From Lachnospiraceae bacterium UBA7729 (lineage in GTDB: Bacteria > Bacillota > Clostridia > Lachnospirales > Lachnospiraceae): 26,974 nucleotides of DNA. The DNA is taken from NCBI GenBank assembly GCA_002482005.1, contig DLFD01000007.1:14582-41555 (forward strand), read 5' to 3'. The translations under genes were made by a program, and so were the position numbers. How positions within the stretch are numbered: the first letter of the stretch is position 1; each line of letters starts with the position of its first letter. The notes under the pieces are model-generated. The model searched no databases, was not told the origin of the DNA, and saw only the letters and a list, made by a program, of their open reading frames with translations. Positions 25,272 through 26,974 of the stretch are shown in pieces.

Positions 25272-26974
25272 ATGAAGGCATCCGATTATATTGTTGAATA
25301 CCTGATAGGGAAGAGAATATCAGATGTATTTGGGTACCCTGGAGGCATGGTTACCCACTTTATGGATTCTCTTAGCAAGTATGCAGGGCGAATCTCAGCA
25401 CATATTCTATATCACGAACAAGGCTGTGCTTTTGCCGCCTGCGGGTATGCGCAGGCGACGGGTAAAACAGGTGTTGCTTATGCGACAAGTGGACCAGGGG
25501 CTACAAACCTGATTACCGGAATCTGTGATGCATATTTTGACTCTATTCCTACTGTCTTTATCACGGGGCAGGTGAATACCTTTGAGATGAAGGGAGACCT
25601 GGGAATTCGGCAAAGAGGATTTCAGGAAACAGATATTGTTTCCATGGTGAAACCGGTAACAAAGTATGCTGAAACAATTAAGGATGCGACCAAACTTCGC
25701 TGGTATTTGGATAAGGCTTTTTACCTTGCTAATTCCGGCAGAAAAGGGCCGGTACTCCTGGATATCCCCATGAATATATTCAGGGCAGACATCGAACCAT
25801 CTGCATTGGAAGGCTTTACCGCTCAGAAAGCGGAATGGGTAACGAGTTTTGACATCATATCGGAAAAACTTCGAGCATCAAAGAGGCCGGTCCTCCTTCT
25901 TGGCAATGGAATAAAGGAGGCCGGATGTGCGCAGCTCTGCAAGGAAGTCATTAAGAAGTGCCCTATTCCTGTGATTACGACGATGCTGGCTGTGGACCTG
26001 GGTGCTTCAACAGAACGTATGTATGGCTTTGTAGGGGCATACGGAAATCGCAGCGCGAATTTTATTCTGGCGAAGGCTGATCTCGTTCTCTCTATTGGGG
26101 CAAGGTTAGATATTCGGCAAGTTGGAGCCATTCGGAAGAACTTTGCACCAGATGCCCAGATTATCCGTATGGATGTGGATAAGCAGGAACTAAATTATAA
26201 GATTCATGACAATGATATTTCTGTTTTGACGGATGCCCGGGCGGCATTAGAGTTCTTGAGGAATTTAGAAATTTCAAACAACGCGGCTTGGATTGATATA
26301 TGCAACGAGATCAAGAGATCCTTGAAGGGAATCGATGATCTTCATCCAAATAGAATTATCCGTAAGCTAAGCCATCTGACAGGTCCGAATTCCATTATTA
26401 CAACCGATGTGGGCCAGAATCAGGTTTGGGTGGCACAGTCTTTTGACTTTCAGGAGAGCCAGCAGGTTCTTTTTAGCGGCGGCCATGGTGCCATGGGATA
26501 CTCTCTCCCCGCTGCAATAGGCGCAGCAATTGGAACGGGCAAAAATGTATACTGTTTCTGCGGGGATGGTGGAATTCAGATGAATATTCAAGAACTCCAG
26601 ACAGTTGTCAGGGAAAAAATTCCCGTCAAGATCATTCTTTTGAACAATGAAGCACTAGGGATGATTCGTCACTTCCAGGAAATGTACTTTAACGATAATT
26701 ATACCCAGACGGTTCCAGATGGAGGATATACGGTCCCGAACTTTGGGGCTGTTGCGGAAGCCTATGGTCTGAAATGTTCCGAAGTTTCTTCAGAGGAAGA
26801 CATCTCAGAAAGTCTTTTTTCAGATGATGTACCGTCACTCATAGAGGTTCATCTGCATGAAAAAACATATGTGACGCCAAAACTTAGGTATGGCAATCCA
26901 AACCAAGACCAGGAACCGCTGATTGATAGGCAGCTATATAACAGGTTAATGACTAAAACTTCCCACACCCAAAA
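25272..26974 (+). CDS. ThDP-dependent acetolactate-synthase-like enzyme, YerE-like candidate, 3' partial
   Basis: Open from the ATG at 25272 (AAGGA upstream) to the window end, at least 567 residues, with no stop. Domains of the acetohydroxyacid synthase family in order: N-terminal Pyr domain with catalytic E49 in YHEQGCAFAACGYAQATG and ATSGPGATNLITG; a middle domain with RPVLLLGNGI; and the C-terminal ThDP domain with GDG (431-433) and NN (458-459), as in the GDG...NN motif. The neighbours are sugar genes and there is no regulatory subunit or ilvC, so isoleucine/valine synthesis is unlikely. In Yersinia the family member YerE uses pyruvate to attach a two-carbon unit to CDP-3,6-dideoxy-4-keto-hexose, giving branched yersiniose A. 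That fits rfbF-rfbG-rfbH immediately upstream. Exact substrate is inference. Confidence 0.85.
   Translation, partial: MKASDYIVEYLIGKRISDVFGYPGGMVTHFMDSLSKYAGRISAHILYHEQGCAFAACGYAQATGKTGVAYATSGPGATNLITGICDAYFDSIPTVFITGQVNTFEMKGDLGIRQRGFQETDIVSMVKPVTKYAETIKDATKLRWYLDKAFYLANSGRKGPVLLDIPMNIFRADIEPSALEGFTAQKAEWVTSFDIISEKLRASKRPVLLLGNGIKEAGCAQLCKEVIKKCPIPVITTMLAVDLGASTERMYGFVGAYGNRSANFILAKADLVLSIGARLDIRQVGAIRKNFAPDAQIIRMDVDKQELNYKIHDNDISVLTDARAALEFLRNLEISNNAAWIDICNEIKRSLKGIDDLHPNRIIRKLSHLTGPNSIITTDVGQNQVWVAQSFDFQESQQVLFSGGHGAMGYSLPAAIGAAIGTGKNVYCFCGDGGIQMNIQELQTVVREKIPVKIILLNNEALGMIRHFQEMYFNDNYTQTVPDGGYTVPNFGAVAEAYGLKCSEVSSEEDISESLFSDDVPSLIEVHLHEKTYVTPKLRYGNPNQDQEPLIDRQLYNRLMTKTSHTQ

Noticed and set aside
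25272..26974. Biosynthetic acetolactate synthase (ilvB)
   Set aside because: No ilvN, ilvC or attenuator nearby, and the gene follows rfbH in a sugar operon; a sugar-modifying role fits better.

Overview
This window looks like a surface-glycan locus from an anaerobic Firmicute, most likely a Lachnospiraceae-like Clostridium. The evidence is a sortase-type Flg_new/InlB B-repeat wall protein ending in KTGD, a hydrophobic segment and a Lys-rich tail, strong AAGGAG-type ribosome sites, and a long co-directional run of glycan genes. The species assignment is inference. Every intact gene reads on the + strand; only a dead insertion-sequence fragment is on the - strand.

Layout. (1) 1-3648: a large repeat-rich, wall-anchored adhesin, cut by the window start and carrying an apparent one-base frameshift near 253-256. 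(2) 3729-4180: remnant of an IS21-family element (truncated IstB plus paired end repeats). (3) 4405-7438: a GacI/GacJ-like glycosyltransferase and DUF2304 pair, another GT2, then an AT-rich Abi_2/AbiF-type HEPN gene followed by a structured stretch and a strong terminator. (4) 7649-12230: GC-rich block with two GT2 enzymes, a degenerate 25-26 bp tandem array between them, and a GT4-DUF4422 fusion. (5) 12240-16610: Wzm/Wzt ABC exporter with a C-terminal Wzt_C-like domain, and two more GT2 enzymes. (6) 16607-20425: very AT-rich membrane block with an acyltransferase broken at a nine-G tract and a YfhO/GT-C protein. (7) 20450-26974: rfbF, rfbG, a GtrB-like GT, a GtrA flippase gene with an in-frame stop, rfbH, and a ThDP enzyme running off the end.

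How it fits together. GT2/GT4 enzymes would assemble a polymer on a lipid carrier inside the cell, and Wzm/Wzt would export it, with the Wzt C-terminal domain probably checking a terminal feature. Two lipid-phosphate-sugar systems (GacI/GacJ-like and GtrB/GtrA-like), the GT-C protein and the acyltransferase would decorate the polymer outside the membrane. RfbF, RfbG and RfbH make CDP-activated 3,6-dideoxyhexose intermediates. The adjoining acetolactate-synthase-like enzyme suggests a two-carbon branch is added, as YerE does in yersiniose A synthesis, so the decorating sugar may be a branched-chain dideoxysugar.

The most notable signals are that pathway prediction, the poly-G tract that would act as an on/off switch for the acyltransferase, the Abi/HEPN gene with a possible RNA partner in a glycan operon, and the higher-order tandem array at 8654-8830. 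Several genes are disrupted (adhesin, acyltransferase, gtrA, IS), which fits either phase variation and decay or assembly error; raw reads would separate these.
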